Below, one piece after another: positions 12,887 to 14,768 of a DNA stretch of 14,768 nt. The DNA lies in contig JAHZCM010000001.1 in assembly GCA_019422905.1 (NCBI GenBank), positions 12,094 to 26,861 of the forward strand, written 5' to 3'. Position 1 is the first letter of the stretch; each line of letters opens with the position of its first letter. Made by a program: the position numbers and the translations under genes. The DNA is from Oscillospiraceae bacterium (GTDB lineage Bacteria > Bacillota > Clostridia > Oscillospirales > Acutalibacteraceae). The notes beneath the pieces are model-generated. The model made no database searches. It was not told the origin of the DNA and saw only the letters and a list, made by a program, of their open reading frames with translations.

Positions 12887-13753
12887 ATGGAACCGCTTGT
12901 CAGCATAATCGTTCCTATCTATAACGCCAAAGACAATATCGCGCGCTGTGTGGAGAGCATACGGCGGCAGACCTATAAAAATCTTGAGATTCTGCTCCTG
13001 AATGACGGCTCCAAGGACGTCAGCTACCCGGTATGCGAGATGTTTGCCAGGGCGGACAAGCGCATCGTGCTGATCAACAAGGAGAATTCCGGCGTATCGG
13101 CCACACGCAACCTCGGTATGCGCGTCGCCGCGGGAAAGTATCTGCAATTCGTCGACGCGGACGACACGCTGGAGCCCTTTGCTACGGAAATTCTTGTGGA
13201 GCGCGCCGAAAAAAGCTGCGCCGACCTTGTGATTGCCGCCTATAACCGCATCACGCCGTATAAGCCCGCGCGTACAGCCGCGCACGGCGATTTTCCGGTT
13301 TCCAGAAAACCCGAATGGGCGGAGCGGCTCGCAAAATTTCAAACCTTCGGCTTTCTGCCCGAAGGCTTCATGAGCAAGGAGGAATTCGCCTGCGGGCTGA
13401 TGCAGGAGCCGGCCAGCTTCTATTACGGCGTGATGTGGAATAAGCTCTACCGTGCCGACATCGTGCGCGAACACCCCGATATCCAGTGCAGCGAGGAGCT
13501 GACGTGGAGCGAGGATCTGTACTTCAACCTCAGCTTCATCCGTTACGCAGAGCGGTTCTATGCGGTTACCACACCGGTCTACAATTACTACGACACGCCG
13601 AAAAGCGCGGTGCACATCACAAAGCCGCGCACCCTGATCTCCACGCGCATTTCTCTTTTTGCCTATTACAAGGCGCTTTATGAGCAGCTCGGCCTGTACA
13701 AGGAAAACAAACTGCAAATTCTCAAATACCTGATCGCCTCTTCGGAAGCATAA
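12887..13753 (+). CDS. Family 2 glycosyltransferase
   Basis: A 288-residue GT-A fold transferase that moves a sugar from a nucleotide donor to a glycan or lipid acceptor at the cytoplasmic face of the membrane. It has the GT2 start VSIIVPIYNAKDNIARCVES (5-24), the donor-binding NDGSKD (39-44), NSGVSATRNLG (67-77), and the metal-binding DADD (90-93). The second half, with MWNKLYRADIV and LTWSEDLYFNL, is typical of wall or capsule glycosyltransferases. There is no membrane segment. I chose ATG 12887 with GAGGG 9 nt upstream; a GTG one codon earlier is possible. It stands alone between a hairpin upstream and a terminator downstream, so no polysaccharide locus defines its acceptor. Confidence 0.9.
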   Translation: MEPLVSIIVPIYNAKDNIARCVESIRRQTYKNLEILLLNDGSKDVSYPVCEMFARADKRIVLINKENSGVSATRNLGMRVAAGKYLQFVDADDTLEPFATEILVERAEKSCADLVIAAYNRITPYKPARTAAHGDFPVSRKPEWAERLAKFQTFGFLPEGFMSKEEFACGLMQEPASFYYGVMWNKLYRADIVREHPDIQCSEELTWSEDLYFNLSFIRYAERFYAVTTPVYNYYDTPKSAVHITKPRTLISTRISLFAYYKALYEQLGLYKENKLQILKYLIASSEA

Positions 13754-13773
13754 CCCGCTTTTAAAGCAAAGTT

Positions 13774-13822
13774 CCCGCGTTTGCCGAATCCATGATCCGG
13801 CAAACGCGGGCTTTGTTGTTGC
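13774..13822 (+). terminator. Terminator of the glycosyltransferase gene
   Basis: A 13-bp perfect stem, CCCGCGTTTGCCG (13774-13786) with CGGCAAACGCGGG (13798-13810), extended by CAAAG/CTTTG. The tail CTTTGTTGTTG is T-rich but interrupted. Confidence 0.75.
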
Positions 13823-13998
13823 GGAGACCACCCGCAGAGCACGCTGCGATCCGCATTGTATTGCTTTTCCAATGTGCATGCCGAAGCAATGCTTATCCAC
13901 ACGCTTATGAGCGATCTCTGCTTTCTTCTCCGGTGCCCGCACACGCTTCTTTTGGCCTTTTTCAGCGATGCCTTCTCCAACTATAGTTTGGCATAAAG
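13823..13998. other. Short stretch without a recognised gene
   Basis: About 175 bp between two terminators. One minus-strand frame stays open (13811-14014) and is Lys/Arg-rich (GEGIAEKGQKKRVRAPEKKA), but it has no start with a ribosome site and no family I recognise. It may be a gene remnant or plain spacer. Confidence 0.4.
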
Positions 13999-14044
13999 AA
14001 AAGGCAGACAGCATGGCGGCTTTCCATGTGTCTGCCTTTTATCC
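13999..14044. terminator. Bidirectional terminator downstream of the YghZ-type reductase
   Basis: A 12-bp perfect stem, AAAAGGCAGACA (13999-14010) with TGTCTGCCTTTT (14029-14040), and an inner CATGG/CCATG stem. T tails follow in both directions (TTTTAT on plus; TTTTCTTTAT on minus). On the minus strand it ends the transcript of the reductase at 14093. Confidence 0.85.
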
Positions 14045-14092
14045 TACAACTTCACATAGCGGGTGGTTATGACTTATGCACTGCCCTACATT

Positions 14093-14768
14093 TTACAGGC
14101 TGATCACGTCGATCTTTTTGAGCTCTTCCTCGGTGAAGCGCGTGTTCTCAATCGCCTTGATATTGTCGAGAATCTGCTCCGGCTTGGATGCGCCGACCAG
14201 CACGCTTGTCACGATACCGTCGCGCAGGATCCAGCTCAGCGCCATTTCCGCAAGCGTCTGGCCGCGCTCCGCCGCGAGATCGTTCAGGGCCCGGATCTGC
14301 TCCAGGCGCTTCTCCGTGAGCGCCTTTTCCGTCAGGAAACGTCCGCTTGTACGGATACGGCTGTCCTCCGGGATACCGTTCAGGTAGCGGTTTGTCAGCA
14401 TGCCCTGCGCCAGCGGGCTGAACGCGATAATACCCTTTCCGTTTTTCGCCGACGCCTCTTTCAGGCCGTTCCGCTCAATGGTGCGGTCAAAAATCGAGTA
14501 GCAGTTCTGGTTGATGATAAACGGGCAGCGCAGATCGTCGAGAATCGCAATGGCCTTTTCCAGCGTCGGGCCGTCGTAGTTGGAAAGGCCCGCATACAGC
14601 GCCTTGCCGCTGCGCACTGCCTGCGCCAGCGCACCCATTGTTTCCTCCAATGGTGTTTCCGGGTCCATGCGATGATGATAGAAGATATCTACATAGTCGA
14701 GGCCGAGACGCTTCAGGCTCTGGTCGAGGCTCGAGAGCAGGTACTTGCGGCTGCCGCCGTCGCCGTAA
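14093..14768 (-). CDS. Aldo/keto reductase, YghZ/Gpr (L-glyceraldehyde 3-phosphate reductase) type, partial
   Basis: The last 224 residues of an aldo/keto reductase whose start lies beyond the right edge of the window; the frame is open from 14767, and full-length relatives have about 330 residues. The first visible residues, YGDGGSRKYLLSSLDQSLKR, then LGLDYVDIFYHHRMDPETPLEETM and GKALYAGLSNY, are those of the YghZ/Gpr (AKR14-like) group, which reduces L-glyceraldehyde 3-phosphate, methylglyoxal and similar aldehydes with NADPH. The catalytic His is in FYHHR, and the cofactor-end motifs INQNCYSIFDR, FSPLAQGMLTNRY and VTSVLVGASKPEQI are intact. It is not closely similar to the ferredoxin-domain reductase at 8693. 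The catalytic Asp, Tyr and Lys lie outside the window. A bidirectional terminator follows its stop codon. Confidence 0.92.
   Translation of the reverse strand, partial: YGDGGSRKYLLSSLDQSLKRLGLDYVDIFYHHRMDPETPLEETMGALAQAVRSGKALYAGLSNYDGPTLEKAIAILDDLRCPFIINQNCYSIFDRTIERNGLKEASAKNGKGIIAFSPLAQGMLTNRYLNGIPEDSRIRTSGRFLTEKALTEKRLEQIRALNDLAAERGQTLAEMALSWILRDGIVTSVLVGASKPEQILDNIKAIENTRFTEEELKKIDVISL

Noticed and set aside
12809..14014. Minus-strand open frame of 401 codons
   Set aside because: It is mostly the mirror of the glycosyltransferase gene and crosses its terminator. The 13823-13998 part alone is noted as unrecognised.

Overview
The window looks like chromosomal DNA of a moderately GC-rich low-GC-phylum (Firmicutes) anaerobe, most likely a gut-type Clostridia member near Oscillospiraceae. 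The grounds are strong AGGAGG-type ribosome sites, sigma-A style promoters, a Bacillus-type LexA box, clostridial-style ferredoxin-domain aldo/keto reductases and DUF362 proteins, and a GH36 alpha-galactosidase. I see no phage, transposase, rRNA, tRNA or CRISPR. It reads as a metabolic and accessory stretch of short transcription units, several of them closed by large bidirectional hairpin terminators.

Layout. (a) 1-1386, minus strand: the first codons of an unknown gene leaving the window, then two short-chain chromate-transporter (CHR) half genes overlapping by ATGA, with a good promoter at 1359-1386. (b) 1473-3365, minus: a MATE efflux pump that lacks about 30-35 residues near its third helix, followed by a maltose/galactoside-type O-acetyltransferase. 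Divergent from these is an AraC-type cupin regulator (3485-4372). (c) 4419-5021, plus: a consensus promoter with a LexA-type SOS box at its start point, driving a 65-aa helical protein and an overlapping sigma-70 region-4-like protein. (d) 5018-8021, plus: a promoter whose -35 box contains the stop codon of the sigma-like gene, then a GH36 alpha-galactosidase and a HAD-IIA phosphatase. (e) 8083-8625: two small Cro/C1-type regulators, divergent, sharing a near-palindromic operator candidate; one of them lacks a normal start codon. (f) 8693-10842, minus: a DUF362 protein and a ferredoxin-domain aldo/keto reductase behind a MerR-style promoter with a 19-bp spacer. The dyad in that spacer closely resembles the AdhR operator of Bacillus subtilis. 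(g) 11160-12298, plus: a frameshifted membrane-protein relic (DUF6064-like) and a GNAT acetyltransferase. (h) 12457-12735, minus: the C-terminal relic of a flavodoxin-family protein. (i) 12887-13753, plus: a family 2 glycosyltransferase. (j) 14093-14768, minus: the C-terminal two thirds of a YghZ/Gpr-type aldo/keto reductase.

The most interesting signals are regulatory: the SOS-box-controlled sigma-like gene pair, the AdhR-like operator in front of the DUF362/Fe-S reductase pair, and the divergent repressor pair. Decay is concentrated at 11229-12735, where two genes are broken. Everything here was read by eye; no alignment or database search was run.
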